Assembly (NCBI RefSeq): GCF_017581965.1
Contig: NZ_JAGEVF010000005.1
Location: 158,515-222,514 of the forward strand
Source of the DNA: Winogradskyella pelagia
Lineage (GTDB): Bacteria > Bacteroidota > Bacteroidia > Flavobacteriales > Flavobacteriaceae
Length of the DNA stretch: 64,000 nt
Direction of reading: 5' to 3'
The notes under the pieces were generated by a model, which made no database searches, was not told the DNA's origin, and saw only the letters and a program-made list of their open reading frames with translations. The position numbers and the translations under genes were made by a program. Of the stretch, positions 27,879 through 37,797 are shown in pieces (the first letter of the stretch is position 1; the number at the start of each line of letters is the position of its first letter).

Positions 27879-28496
27879 TTAGGACTTTAATGAGGTCTCA
27901 AATGGAATACGGTCTTGTATGCTTCTACCCAATGTAATTTCATCTGTATATTCCAATTCATTTCCGGCTGCAACACCACGCGCAATTGTTGAAACCGCAA
28001 CATCGTAATCTTGTATTTGCCTGAATATATAAAAATTGGTAGTGTCGCCTTCCATAGTTGGACTCATTGCAAATATGAGTTCCTTTACTTCCCCAGATTT
28101 AACTTTATTGACCAACGACTGGATTTTTAAGTCTTGAGGCCCAATACCGTCAATTGGAGAAATTTTGCCACCTAAAACATGATACAATCCTTTAAAAGTA
28201 CTTGTGTTTTCAATAGCCATAACATCTCTTATGTCTTCTACTACACAAATAAGTTCTCCAATTCTATTTGGGTTACTGCAGATTTCGCACACCTTCTTAT
28301 CACTAATATTATAGCACGATTGGCAAAAATTAATTTCGGCCCTAACCTTGCTCAAAGATTGAGCTAATCCTATTGTTTGCTGCTCTGGTTGCCTTAACAA
28401 ATGTAGAACTAAACGCAATGCTGTCCTTTTACCAATACCTGGTAACTGAGCCATTTCATTAACCGCGTCTTCTAATAATTTTGACGAAAATTGCAT
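27879..28496 (-). CDS. recR: Recombination protein RecR
   Basis: RecR acts with RecF and RecO to load RecA at single-strand gaps. The 205-residue sequence has a helix-hairpin-helix ([13 protein letters not shown]), a four-Cys zinc finger (Cys58, Cys61, Cys70, Cys73) and a Toprim domain starting [11 protein letters not shown]. Length is normal. It leads a two-gene unit with the glycosyltransferase. Confidence 0.96.
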   Translation of the reverse strand: MQFSSKLLEDAVNEMAQLPGIGKRTALRLVLHLLRQPEQQTIGLAQSLSKVRAEINFCQSCYNISDKKVCEICSNPNRIGELICVVEDIRDVMAIENTSTFKGLYHVLGGKISPIDGIGPQDLKIQSLVNKVKSGEVKELIFAMSPTMEGDTTNFYIFRQIQDYDVAVSTIARGVAAGNELEYTDEITLGRSIQDRIPFETSLKS

Positions 28497-28523
28497 AATT
28501 GCGAAGGTACTATTTTTAGAAGT

Positions 28524-28557
28524 AAAAAAGCCTAACTCAGTTTAAATTAAGTTAGGC
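28524..28557 (-). terminator. Terminator after the VPS10-like T9SS gene
   Basis: On the minus strand, GCCTAAC and GTTAGGC arms enclose an AT-rich loop and precede a run of six T. Confidence 0.75.
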
Positions 28558-28579
28558 TCAAAATGATTTCATGGATGCC

Positions 28580-31500
28580 CTATTCTATTATTACTTTTTT
28601 TGTGATTTCACCTATTGAGGTATTCAGTTTTACAAAGTATAGGCCTTCAGCAAAGGCACTTGTGTCCATACGGAGCGTTTTACTAAGGTCTTTATTCTTG
28701 GCATAGTATACCAAGTCACCTAAGACATTATAGAGCCTTACGTTCACGCCTTCCGAACGATTCCATTTTAAATTGATAAAATCTTTAGCTGGATTTGGAT
28801 ATACTGACAAATTATCAATATTAAAATCCGAAATACTTAAAGCTTCATCATATAGGTCCGTTCGCCAAAGACCACGTCCATATGTTGCAGCATACAATTT
28901 ATTTTCTGCCGTATTTATTTCCAATTCGTTTATTCTAACGTTGGGCAAGCCATTATTGAAGGGTATCCAGGTATTACCTAGGCTGTTGTCGGTATAATAA
29001 ACACCATAGTTCATCCCAACATATAAACCATCCTCTCCATTATCCTGCCATGCCAAGGCCTGAGGCACAAAGTTAGGCAAGTCCCAAGCTATAGAATTCC
29101 ACGTTACACCATTGTTATTACTAACATAAACCTTACCACTATCTGTGGTAGCAATGGCTACTTTTGCAGGATTCGTTGGATGAATAGCAATTTCATTTAT
29201 TCGTCCACCATTTAAATTTAGAGAGGCCGCTGTCCAATTTGTATTGTTCCCTATACTTATATAGAAACTGCCGTTAATCGCTAAATATTTTACAGTATTA
29301 TCTGAGGGAGCAACTTTAAAATGATCTATATTACTACCAAAATTTTGTGAAATGGACGTCCAAGAGTTTCCGCCATTATTGGATTGATAAACCTCATCAA
29401 AAGCGGAATAAATTCGGTTATTCACTAAAGGGTCTTGTCCATAAGGTACAATCCAATTCCAGTTAAAATTTCCTCCCTTCCCATCTGGTTGGGCTACGCC
29501 GTTAATGGATAAGCCACCGTTAAAGGTCTTGACAAAAGAGCCAAATTGAGATGTACCGTACATTATTTGCGTGTCGTTCTTATCTATAAATCCTTCCATG
29601 CCATCTGCGCCCCACCAATCTGTCCAAAGACCATTAGCACCCAATGTTGAAGAACCGTTATCTTGAGAGCCTCCAGTTACAATAACTGGATTGGTTTGAC
29701 TAATCCCTATTTTATAGAATTGGCGTATTCCCATACCAGTGGTAATATCTGTATAATAATTAGAGCTAACTAATCTTGGATTATCTGCTCTAAAAATTCC
29801 ACCGTCAGTACCTAGAAATAGTTTAGTTATAGGATTCGTTGAACTCCCTTCTTGAGCGAAGAGCATTATATCAACATCTGCATGGCAATAACCAATGTTT
29901 AAACTTGCAGCGTTTCCTGGTGTCCACTGAGAGGTAATACTGAAAGTGGCACCACCATCAATAGAACGCCAAGAATTAATTCCTGCAATATGTACATCAT
30001 TAGCATCTTCCGGGTGTACAACTATGTCCATATCCCTTGGCGCCTGACCTAGATTATCTTGACCTAAGGTGTCGTAACCAAAATAATTTTTATTATCATG
30101 ATTGAGTTTTACAAAAGAGGAACCCTCATCAGTTGATTTGTGAAACCCGCCAAACACTCCTCCATCAGCCTCTAAAACATATACAATAGATGGGTCGTCT
30201 GCAGAAACACCTATCATTTTTACGCCATTTGAAAATTCATTACTTGCACCTTCAAATCCTTCCGAAAAAACCACACCTAAATTGTCCGCCTCAATCGAAA
30301 TATCATCAAGGGTTATTCCACGGCCATAATTGGCTTGGCCTTCAAATGCAATATAATAATCACTTGTTGGATTTGGTAAATTTAATGTAATATCATTCCA
30401 AGCTGTTACATCGGTGGTATAATGCGCTATTTCTTCCCAATTTGACGATGCTGAAGTTCTATACAATACCTTGAGTTCATCCTGATCACCCAGCCATTCT
30501 ACTTGAGAATAAGAGAATTTTAAAATAGGATTAGTTGCTCCAGACAAATCTAATGCAGGCGATACTAGACGGGTTGAAGGCGAAGTGAAATTATTGATAT
30601 AAAACAACCCCAAACCACTACCTGTTTTTGGTGTAACACTACTGTTTTGATTTGCTCCGGTGATTGTCCAAGACAAACTACCAGAAACAAATTCTTGGCT
30701 CCAGCTAGCAATTTCGCCACCAGAAGAAAACGTTGCTCCACCATCGCTTGATTTGTAAAATACAGTACCGGAAGCATAGACCACGGAAGGATCACCCGGC
30801 TTAAATTCTATATCGTATCCTGTACTAGCACTGCTATGGATACGAGCCCAACTTAACCCACCATCGATTGACTTAAATAAACCGCCTCCCTGCGCACTTG
30901 CGTAAATTTTTGACGTGTCAGTTGGGTCGATTAATATCTTATTTACAACTCCATTACCAACATCACTGTGTAAAGACCAAGTTGCTCCTGCGTCGGTTGA
31001 CTTAAAAATAGTCCCTCCAGTTGAGCCCCAATAATAGTGCGTGTTGTTTATTGGGTCAATAGCCAAAGCATATACATCTATATTGGCCAAATTATCCGTT
31101 AAAACTTGCCAAGAAACTCCACCGTCTAAGCTTTTCCAAACCCCACCTGTTTCACTACCTACTATAATATGATTAAGATTACCTTCCTCAATCGCAATTG
31201 AAGTAATTCTTCCAACACCAGGATTATAACCCGATGTTGCATTCCAATATGTAGGCCCCATATCTTCCCATGCTCCAACGGTTGTACGGTTGGCAAAACC
31301 TTCATTGTTAATTCTAGAATTATAGTCTATAAGTTCGTTGTAATAAAACTCAGGGGATTTCAACCTGCCTGTTTCATCCATTGAACGTTCCGCGAAGTAT
31401 AACCATCTTCTATAAGGCGTATAGCCAGTACCACGTTCTCTACCAACAGAGTCAAAATACTGCTTTGCTTCATGTTTTATGTCTTCAACTGTGTGAGTTC

Positions 31501-31585
31501 CTTCGCTTATGAGTTGCTTGTAATGCTGTGCGTAGGTAACTAATACGACAAATAATGTCAATATTAGAGTTGCAATTCTTTTCAT
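28580..31585 (-). CDS. VPS10/sortilin-like beta-propeller protein with T9SS tail
   Basis: This is a secreted protein of 1001 residues from the chosen start. It has a signal peptide (MKRIATLILTLFVVLVTYAQ) and many BNR/VPS10-type repeats (SxDGGxTW: GGVWKSLDGGVSW, IFKSTDAGATW, LFKSIDGGLSW). Inserted between them is a carbohydrate-binding-like domain (about 310-440). The T9SS tail is VYPNPAKDFINLKW to KKVIIE. The frame is open to 31654, but that extension has no signal peptide and runs close to the divergent symporter gene. Such proteins often handle glycans or metals; the substrate is unknown. Confidence 0.88.
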   Translation of the reverse strand: MKRIATLILTLFVVLVTYAQHYKQLISEGTHTVEDIKHEAKQYFDSVGRERGTGYTPYRRWLYFAERSMDETGRLKSPEFYYNELIDYNSRINNEGFANRTTVGAWEDMGPTYWNATSGYNPGVGRITSIAIEEGNLNHIIVGSETGGVWKSLDGGVSWQVLTDNLANIDVYALAIDPINNTHYYWGSTGGTIFKSTDAGATWSLHSDVGNGVVNKILIDPTDTSKIYASAQGGGLFKSIDGGLSWARIHSSASTGYDIEFKPGDPSVVYASGTVFYKSSDGGATFSSGGEIASWSQEFVSGSLSWTITGANQNSSVTPKTGSGLGLFYINNFTSPSTRLVSPALDLSGATNPILKFSYSQVEWLGDQDELKVLYRTSASSNWEEIAHYTTDVTAWNDITLNLPNPTSDYYIAFEGQANYGRGITLDDISIEADNLGVVFSEGFEGASNEFSNGVKMIGVSADDPSIVYVLEADGGVFGGFHKSTDEGSSFVKLNHDNKNYFGYDTLGQDNLGQAPRDMDIVVHPEDANDVHIAGINSWRSIDGGATFSITSQWTPGNAASLNIGYCHADVDIMLFAQEGSSTNPITKLFLGTDGGIFRADNPRLVSSNYYTDITTGMGIRQFYKIGISQTNPVIVTGGSQDNGSSTLGANGLWTDWWGADGMEGFIDKNDTQIMYGTSQFGSFVKTFNGGLSINGVAQPDGKGGNFNWNWIVPYGQDPLVNNRIYSAFDEVYQSNNGGNSWTSISQNFGSNIDHFKVAPSDNTVKYLAINGSFYISIGNNTNWTAASLNLNGGRINEIAIHPTNPAKVAIATTDSGKVYVSNNNGVTWNSIAWDLPNFVPQALAWQDNGEDGLYVGMNYGVYYTDNSLGNTWIPFNNGLPNVRINELEINTAENKLYAATYGRGLWRTDLYDEALSISDFNIDNLSVYPNPAKDFINLKWNRSEGVNVRLYNVLGDLVYYAKNKDLSKTLRMDTSAFAEGLYFVKLNTSIGEITKKVIIE

Positions 31586-31652
31586 ATTACTTAATTTATT
31601 TAGGGCATTTTTTTCAAAAGTACTATTTTTCCGAAAAATATCCTTTTTGTCC

Positions 31653-33113
31653 ATGTCTTCCTCCGTGATTTTAATGCTAATTGCTAGCTATTTTATAGTT
31701 CTAATATCCATATCTTACTTCACAGGCAAAGAGGATTCTAATGCCGCATTTTTTAAAGCAAATAAATCTGCGCCTTGGTATCTCGTGGCTTTTGGAATGA
31801 TAGGTGCTTCTTTATCTGGAGTTACGTTTATTTCAGTTCCTGGACTAATTGGAGGACAACAGTTTGCGTATATGCAAGGCGTTCTTGGTTTTTTTGTAGG
31901 TTATTTTTTCATTGCTTTTATTCTATTACCTATTTATTACAGGATGAATGTCACCTCCATTTACGAATATCTAGAAGTTAGATTCGGTAAAGTCAGTTAC
32001 AAGACAGGTGCTTTCTTTTTCTTATTGTCGCGTGTTACTGGTGCTTCGTTCAGATTATTTTTGGTAGCTCTTGCTATGCAATACATTGTTTTTGAAAGCA
32101 TGGGTGTCCCATTTTGGATTACCGTTGTATTTTCTATTCTTTTGATTTGGGTTTACACGTTTAAAGGCGGTATAAAAACTATAATCTTCACAGATACCTT
32201 ACAAACCTTAACAATGCTAACTGCGGTTGGGTTAGCTATTTTTCTTATCAACCAACAATTAGAATGGACTTATCTAGAGTTTATAAATTCTCCGACATTT
32301 AAGGATAAGGGAAAAATCTTCTTTTTTGATGATCCTAATTCTCAAGTTTACTTTTGGAAATATTTTATAGGCGGAATTTTTATAACCATAGCCATGACTG
32401 GTTTAGACCAAGATATGATGCAAAAAAATCTGACTTGTAAAAATAATAGAGAAGCCCAAAAGAATATGATTAGCATGTCGATTTTACTTGTAATTGTAAA
32501 TTTTGCCTTCTTATCTCTTGGTGCATTACTATTTATTTATGCAGAAAAATTTGGCATATCTACACCTGTAGTTGACGGCAAAATACGGACAGATTTACTC
32601 TTCCCAGAAATTGCAATGAATCAAAATCTAGGGAATGCTTTGGCTGTTATTTTCATTATTGGATTGATTGCTGCGGCCTACTCAAGCGCTGATAGCGCAT
32701 TGACCTCACTAACCACCTCATTTTCTGTAGATTTTCTTGATTTAAAAAATAGACCCGAAGAAGAGCAAAAGCCACTACGAAAAAAGGTTCATATTTACAT
32801 GTCTTTGGTTTTAGCCATCGTGGTTATTGTCTTTAACTATCTTGATGGAAATGTGGTGAGTAACTTATTTAAGTTTGCGACGTTTACCTACGGTCCGCTA
32901 TTAGGTCTTTTTAGTTTTGGTATTCTAACTAAGCGACGAATCAAAGATAAATACGCCTGGCTTATTGGTATTATGTCCATTGCAATAACCTATGGCATAA
33001 CCATTTTACCAGAAAGTATTATTGGCGGTTATCAATTTCACTGGGAAATATTACCAATAAATGGAACAATTACGTTCTTAGGATTACTCTTAATCTCCTT
33101 TCAAAACGATTAG
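31653..33113 (+). CDS. Sodium:solute symporter family transporter
   Basis: This 486-residue membrane protein of the SSS family has about 13 hydrophobic segments. Markers are GASLSGVTFISVPG near the N-terminus, the cytoplasmic GLDQDMMQKNLTCKN loop and AAAYSSADSALTSLTTSFS. The family carries sugars, amino acids or vitamins with Na+. The frame opens two codons earlier at a TTG, but the ATG at 31653 is the likelier start. Its stop overlaps that of the convergent CoA-binding gene by 4 bp. Confidence 0.9.
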   Translation: MSSSVILMLIASYFIVLISISYFTGKEDSNAAFFKANKSAPWYLVAFGMIGASLSGVTFISVPGLIGGQQFAYMQGVLGFFVGYFFIAFILLPIYYRMNVTSIYEYLEVRFGKVSYKTGAFFFLLSRVTGASFRLFLVALAMQYIVFESMGVPFWITVVFSILLIWVYTFKGGIKTIIFTDTLQTLTMLTAVGLAIFLINQQLEWTYLEFINSPTFKDKGKIFFFDDPNSQVYFWKYFIGGIFITIAMTGLDQDMMQKNLTCKNNREAQKNMISMSILLVIVNFAFLSLGALLFIYAEKFGISTPVVDGKIRTDLLFPEIAMNQNLGNALAVIFIIGLIAAAYSSADSALTSLTTSFSVDFLDLKNRPEEEQKPLRKKVHIYMSLVLAIVVIVFNYLDGNVVSNLFKFATFTYGPLLGLFSFGILTKRRIKDKYAWLIGIMSIAITYGITILPESIIGGYQFHWEILPINGTITFLGLLLISFQND

Positions 33114-33469
33114 TACTGGTTAGTACCTAAAAGCACTAAGGTACAGGCTACTTCAAAATTAATGTCATGTGCTTTTAACAAGGTATAGAACTCCGGATTT
33201 TCCGTTCCTGGATTAAAAATAACGCGCTTTGGCCGTAAACTTATTATATAGTCGTAATAAGAATCTTGGCGTTTGGGGTTTAAATACAAGGTTACGGTAT
33301 GAATATCCTTGTAGGCCTTTAATTCGGTGTCAATATTAATACCACTAACTTCACCTTCCCTCAAACCAAAAGCTTTTACGTTGTGACCGGTCTGTTGCAA
33401 TCTAATCATTGCCATATTAGCATAACGGTTTGGTTTTAAAGAGGCCCCAAAAACAAGTGTATTTTTCAT
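33110..33469 (-). CDS. CoA-binding domain protein
   Basis: This 119-residue Rossmann-fold protein of the CoA_binding (YccU-like) family has the nucleotide-binding start MKNTLVFGASLKPNRYANMA and the later VIFNPGTENPE. The function of this small family is unknown. It is a single gene. Confidence 0.85.
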   Translation of the reverse strand: MKNTLVFGASLKPNRYANMAMIRLQQTGHNVKAFGLREGEVSGINIDTELKAYKDIHTVTLYLNPKRQDSYYDYIISLRPKRVIFNPGTENPEFYTLLKAHDINFEVACTLVLLGTNQY

Positions 33470-33571
33470 TTGTTAAAGTAATGTTAAGAAAAAATATAAG
33501 AGTAACATCCTTCAAATATAGTCGTCTATGCTTTAAACTAATTTCATCAATCAAAAAAAATCAATCACACA

Positions 33572-36046
33572 ATGAAGCACCTCTTCATTATATTTGTAAT
33601 GCTTTATGGCGGCATTATAACTTCTCAACCCAACGCAATTAACGATATTAAAACAGGTTCTATTTCAGGCAGAGTTATGGACGCCAATTTACAAGAACCA
33701 CTGCCCTACGTCAACATAATTATTAAGGATAAGGATGGTAAGGTTATAACAGGAGGTATCACCGACAGCAATGGTAATTTTAAAATCAATAAAATCCCAG
33801 TAGGTACGATTATTATTGAAATTACATTTATTGGATATAAAAAAGTAACCAGAGAAGAAACTATAGGAAAGGACAATTATAATATCAACTTGGGCGATAT
33901 TTATATAGAGGAAGATGTTGAGAATTTAGAAGAGGTGACCGTTGTTGCTGAAACTTCTACTATTCAACAGAAAATTGACCGAAAAGTTATTAACGTTGGA
34001 AAAGATCTTACAACCTCCGGACCAACGGCGTCGGATATAATGAACAATCTTCCATCTGTGAATGTTGACCAACAGACAGGAAATATTGCACTAAGAGGTA
34101 ATCAAAATGTTCAAGTGATGATTGATGGAAAACTATCAAATATCCCAACTGCTCAATTACTAAGGCAAATCCCATCTAATTCCATTAAACAAATTGAACT
34201 TATCACTAATCCATCAGCCAAATACAATCCAGATGGTATGAGCGGTATTATTAATATCATTTTGCATAAAAATGCCAATGTTGGTTTTAATGGTAACGTC
34301 AACTTTGGTTTAGCCTATGAGATTGCACCAAAATTTAATAGTTCTATTGATATGAATTATAGAAATGGCAAACTAAATTTCTTTGGGAGCTATGGTAATA
34401 ATATTGCAGACAATGTCAATCGAGGGTTTTTAAATCAAGTTGATTCTGATTTAACACAACTCATTGATATTACTGATGAGAGTAATTCTCATTTATTTAA
34501 GGTTGGAGTTGATTATTATTTAGCAGACAAACACACGCTCTCCGTATTTACCAATCAAAATATCTTTGAAGGCGGTGCTCTCGGGACAACGGAGCTCGTT
34601 TTTGGTGATGGAACTATTGAAAACCAGCTTCAGGTATTGGATAATAGCAATGAAAATAATAGCCAACAATATAATTTTAATTATAAATTAGATTTTGATA
34701 AAGAAGGTCATAACTTAGAACTTGAAACCGACCACAACATATTTGACAATTCCATTAATACCTCTAACAGTTTTAGTGGTATGGGTAGCAGACCAAATTT
34801 TCAAGAATTTACTGAAATTGACCGAGTCAGAACCGAAATTAATCTAGATTACGTCAATCCGCTATCAGAAAACTCAAAATTAGAAACTGGATTACAAGCA
34901 CGGCTTTTTGAAAACACATCAGACTATTTTTCGGATAGACGTGTTGAGGATAGCAATGGAAACTATATTCCAACCTCAACAAATTTCGATTATGAGCGCC
35001 AGATTTATTCTGCTTACGTCAGTTTTAATAAAAAACTAGACAAATGGTCTTATCAGTTTGGTCTTAGAGCTGAAACTGTAACTGTTGACAATACCGCGTT
35101 TGAAACGGACTTAAGTACAGGAACAACAACAGAATTTAATTTTAAAAACGATTATACTCAGGTATATCCTTCTGCTTTTGTAACCTATGAAGCTTCAGAA
35201 AAGAACTCTTACCAGTTTAGCTTTTCTAGGCGTGTAGACAGGCCAAGCGTTGGTCAGGTTAACCCGATACCCGAGTTTAACACGCCTTTAATTGCCCAAT
35301 TTGGTAATCCAGAACTTGAGCCTCAGTTCACCAATTCCCTTGAAGTTAATTATACACGTAATCTAGAAAAAGGAAGTATTACGACAGGTGTATTTTATAG
35401 GCTCATAGAGAATGAGATCAACCAAGGGGTATTTGTGGATCGCTCATCACTAGGCTCAGGGAGGATTATATTAAGAATTGACAATTTTGATAACACCTCA
35501 GCCTATGGCTTAGAGGTTTCGGGCAACTATCGCCCGACTAAATGGTGGAGCTTTAATGCAAGTTTTGATGTATACGGAAGAAAGCAACGCGGTTTCGCAG
35601 AAACCCTAGACCCAAATATAAGCAACCCTACAGAAGATGATATTGAATTGAATAGCGTTGAGGTAAATAACTTAATCACCAACTTTAGATTATTCAATAA
35701 TTTTAAGGTGAACTCTAAATTATCGCTTTCTGCTTTTACGATGTACAGAGGAAAAGATACAGGTTTAAACTTTGAAGTTGAACCTATGTTTTTGGTCAAT
35801 CTTGGTTTGCGCTACAACTTTCTAGAGGACAATAGAGCAACGTTTAGTGTAAACTTTAACAATGTCCTAGATACCCAAGAATTAAATATAACTAGTGAAC
35901 GTCCATTTAATCAAGAGGTAAGTTTTAACCCAGAATTCAGCACCATCTTTGTGGGCCTCTCTTATAGATTTGGAGGTGGAAAATATAGGGCCAAATCACG
36001 CAAGCAAAGAGACAACGACGAAACTTCGGGTAGTGGTTTTATGTAA
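33572..36046 (+). CDS. TonB-dependent receptor-like outer-membrane barrel protein
   Basis: The 824-residue protein has a signal peptide (about 1-19), a carboxypeptidase-regulatory-like domain (about 29-115; GSISGRVMDANLQEPLPYVN), a plug (about 150-235; DIMNNLPSVNV, MIDGKLSN, YNPDGMSGIINI) and an outer-membrane barrel ending VGLSYRFGGGKYRAKSR. It belongs to the outer-membrane beta-barrel family related to TonB receptors, without a SusD partner. The substrate is unknown. A strong terminator follows at 36151. Confidence 0.9.
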   Translation: MKHLFIIFVMLYGGIITSQPNAINDIKTGSISGRVMDANLQEPLPYVNIIIKDKDGKVITGGITDSNGNFKINKIPVGTIIIEITFIGYKKVTREETIGKDNYNINLGDIYIEEDVENLEEVTVVAETSTIQQKIDRKVINVGKDLTTSGPTASDIMNNLPSVNVDQQTGNIALRGNQNVQVMIDGKLSNIPTAQLLRQIPSNSIKQIELITNPSAKYNPDGMSGIINIILHKNANVGFNGNVNFGLAYEIAPKFNSSIDMNYRNGKLNFFGSYGNNIADNVNRGFLNQVDSDLTQLIDITDESNSHLFKVGVDYYLADKHTLSVFTNQNIFEGGALGTTELVFGDGTIENQLQVLDNSNENNSQQYNFNYKLDFDKEGHNLELETDHNIFDNSINTSNSFSGMGSRPNFQEFTEIDRVRTEINLDYVNPLSENSKLETGLQARLFENTSDYFSDRRVEDSNGNYIPTSTNFDYERQIYSAYVSFNKKLDKWSYQFGLRAETVTVDNTAFETDLSTGTTTEFNFKNDYTQVYPSAFVTYEASEKNSYQFSFSRRVDRPSVGQVNPIPEFNTPLIAQFGNPELEPQFTNSLEVNYTRNLEKGSITTGVFYRLIENEINQGVFVDRSSLGSGRIILRIDNFDNTSAYGLEVSGNYRPTKWWSFNASFDVYGRKQRGFAETLDPNISNPTEDDIELNSVEVNNLITNFRLFNNFKVNSKLSLSAFTMYRGKDTGLNFEVEPMFLVNLGLRYNFLEDNRATFSVNFNNVLDTQELNITSERPFNQEVSFNPEFSTIFVGLSYRFGGGKYRAKSRKQRDNDETSGSGFM

Positions 36047-36150
36047 TTTAATGTAACAATAGATCATATACTAAGTCCTTAAAGTAAACGGAATTAATAG
36101 TTGGCATAAATAGTTGATGGTTAGTGTTAATGTTTAACTATTAATCCAGA

Positions 36151-36179
36151 AAACCCAGAACTTACTGTTCTGGGTTTTT
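36151..36179 (+). terminator. Terminator after the TonB-like receptor
   Basis: AAACCCAGAAC-TTACT-GTTCTGGGTTT is an 11-bp stem followed by T. Confidence 0.85.
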
Positions 36180-36354
36180 GTTAAAGTTTATGAAATAATG
36201 TTAAAGAATGAAATAAATAGACATCCTTTACGTCTATACAATTAAGATAAGTTTTAAGTAATGGTAATTATAAAATTTCTTTTTTATAATTAAGTGTTAG
36301 TTAAAGTTGGTTAATAGCTGAAAAAGCCCAGATGTCATAGTCTGGGCTTTTTTT
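36180..36354 (+). ncRNA. Candidate small RNA ending in an orphan terminator
   Basis: The segment carries hairpins ATAGAC/GTCTAT (36217-36237) and AATTATAAAA/TTTTATAATT (36266-36291) and ends in a strong terminator. No ORF of useful length is present. No promoter was found with confidence, so this is a suggestion only. Confidence 0.3.
36321..36354 (+). terminator. Orphan terminator
   Basis: AAAAAGCCCAGA and TCTGGGCTTTTT arms with a GTCATAG-type loop and a long T-run. No coding gene lies between it and the previous terminator. Confidence 0.8.
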
Positions 36355-36611
36355 TGGAGCCAAATGATTGTGGTTGATTTAGATTTAAACCATCTTCGCT
36401 ATATTTACTATTGATGTTTAAGGAAAGTTGATTCCTCTTTTTTTCGGTTTCTTTGATTTTGACATACTTAGAATTAATTTATGATATCTCATTGTTAATT
36501 ACTAAGTATATAACACTTTTAATAGTAGAATAACATTGTCTTCTATAAACAAAAACAATTCAACAAATTAAATTTCCAAAAACACCACATAAGTTTAGGA
36601 ATGTAGTCTCT

Positions 36612-37622
36612 TTACCATTTAATAATAGCACTTCCCCAAGTAAAACCACTACCAAATGCTGCCAAGACCACGTTATCGCCTTCTTTGATTTTACCTTCTT
36701 CCCAAGCTTCAGTTAATGCAATTGGGATAGATGCCGCCGTGGTATTTCCATAACGCATAATGTTATTATACACTTTGTCATCACCAAGTCTAAATTTCTT
36801 CTGAATAAACTGAGCTATTCTTAGATTTGCTTGGTGCGGAATGAGCATATCAATATCTTCTTTTTCGAGATTATTTGTTTTCAAACCTTCAACTATAGCC
36901 TCACTAAAACGCACAACAGCGTGCTTAAACACAAACTGCCCATTCATATACGGATAATACGACACGTCGTTTGGGTCATTTTCTTCCATAATGGCATCAA
37001 CCCAACGTCCTGTGCTAGGACCTTCTAAGGCCAACTCCTTAGCATATTTTCCTTCGGAGTGTAAATGTGTAGATAAAATACCTTTAGTAGTATCTTCTTC
37101 CCGACTTAACACCACGGCTCCTGCCCCATCGCCAAAAATTACAGTAACATTTCTCCCTCGAGTAGAACGCTCTAATCCGCCCGAATGATTTTCACTTCCT
37201 ATAACCAAAATATTCTTATACATGCCAGTTTTAATAAACTGATCTGCTACCGAAAGGCCATAAATAAAACCAGAACATTGATTGCGTACATCTAAGGCAC
37301 CAATGGTATCCATTTCTAAAAGTTCTTGAATCTTAACTCCACCGCCTGGAAAATACATATCAGGACTTAAGGTTGCAAAAACAATAAAGTCTATATCATC
37401 TTTAGTCAATCCAGCGCGCTCAATAGCAATTTTAGCAGCTTTGGCGCCCATTATTGAAGTTGTGTCATCGCTTGTTTTTGGATCAATCCATCGTCTTTCC
37501 TTTATGCCAGTGCGTTCTTGAATCCATTCATCACTGGTTTCCATCCATTCTTTTAAGTCGTTGTTGGTAACAACATTCTCCGGAAGGTATTTACCTACTC
37601 CTGTTATTCTTGAGTTATACAT
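36612..37622 (-). CDS. fabH: 3-oxoacyl-ACP synthase III (FabH)
   Basis: FabH starts fatty-acid synthesis by condensing acyl-CoA with malonyl-ACP. The 336-residue thiolase-fold enzyme has the catalytic triad Cys116 (DVRNQCSGF), His263 (IPHQANLRI) and Asn293 (YGNTTAASIP). In a typical Bacteroidota fabH, rpmF or plsX is nearby; here it stands alone, so it may be an additional copy or one for branched or special acyl starters. A -7-like element lies at 37644-37651. Confidence 0.92.
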   Translation of the reverse strand: MYNSRITGVGKYLPENVVTNNDLKEWMETSDEWIQERTGIKERRWIDPKTSDDTTSIMGAKAAKIAIERAGLTKDDIDFIVFATLSPDMYFPGGGVKIQELLEMDTIGALDVRNQCSGFIYGLSVADQFIKTGMYKNILVIGSENHSGGLERSTRGRNVTVIFGDGAGAVVLSREEDTTKGILSTHLHSEGKYAKELALEGPSTGRWVDAIMEENDPNDVSYYPYMNGQFVFKHAVVRFSEAIVEGLKTNNLEKEDIDMLIPHQANLRIAQFIQKKFRLGDDKVYNNIMRYGNTTAASIPIALTEAWEEGKIKEGDNVVLAAFGSGFTWGSAIIKW

Positions 37623-37643
37623 CAGTTTATTTCGTTAGAATTA

Positions 37644-37651
37644 CAAATTTA
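37644..37651 (-). promoter_or_regulatory. -7 promoter element for fabH
   Basis: The minus strand reads TAAATTTG, a perfect TAnnTTTG, 22 bp before the start codon. A TTTG lies 24 bp further up, slightly far for a -33. Confidence 0.45.
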
Positions 37652-37797
37652 AGCCATTTAGACCTATTCTAATTTCAAATCGTTATGCGTGCATAATAAA
37701 CAACATTGGGTAGTCTTGACATTAATTTTAACAACATTCCAACGTGTCAAAACATCTATTTTCAGTATCTTCAAACCTCTTAAAAACCAATAGTCAT

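Larger units (their letters stand above)
36047..36611. other. Gene-free 565-bp region with two terminators
   Basis: No credible ORF is present. From left to right there is a terminator for the receptor gene (36151-36179), two small hairpins (36217-36237 and 36266-36291) and a second terminator (36321-36354). About 250 bp of AT-rich sequence then runs to the fabH stop. The second terminator has no gene before it, which raises the possibility of a small RNA. Confidence 0.6.

Noticed and set aside
31586..31654. N-terminal extension of the VPS10-like T9SS gene
   Set aside because: The extension is hydrophilic and precedes a perfect signal peptide; the later Met at 31585 is the better start.
37744..37797. 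GTG start upstream of the S9 peptidase
   Set aside because: The ATG at 37798 begins the signal peptide directly.
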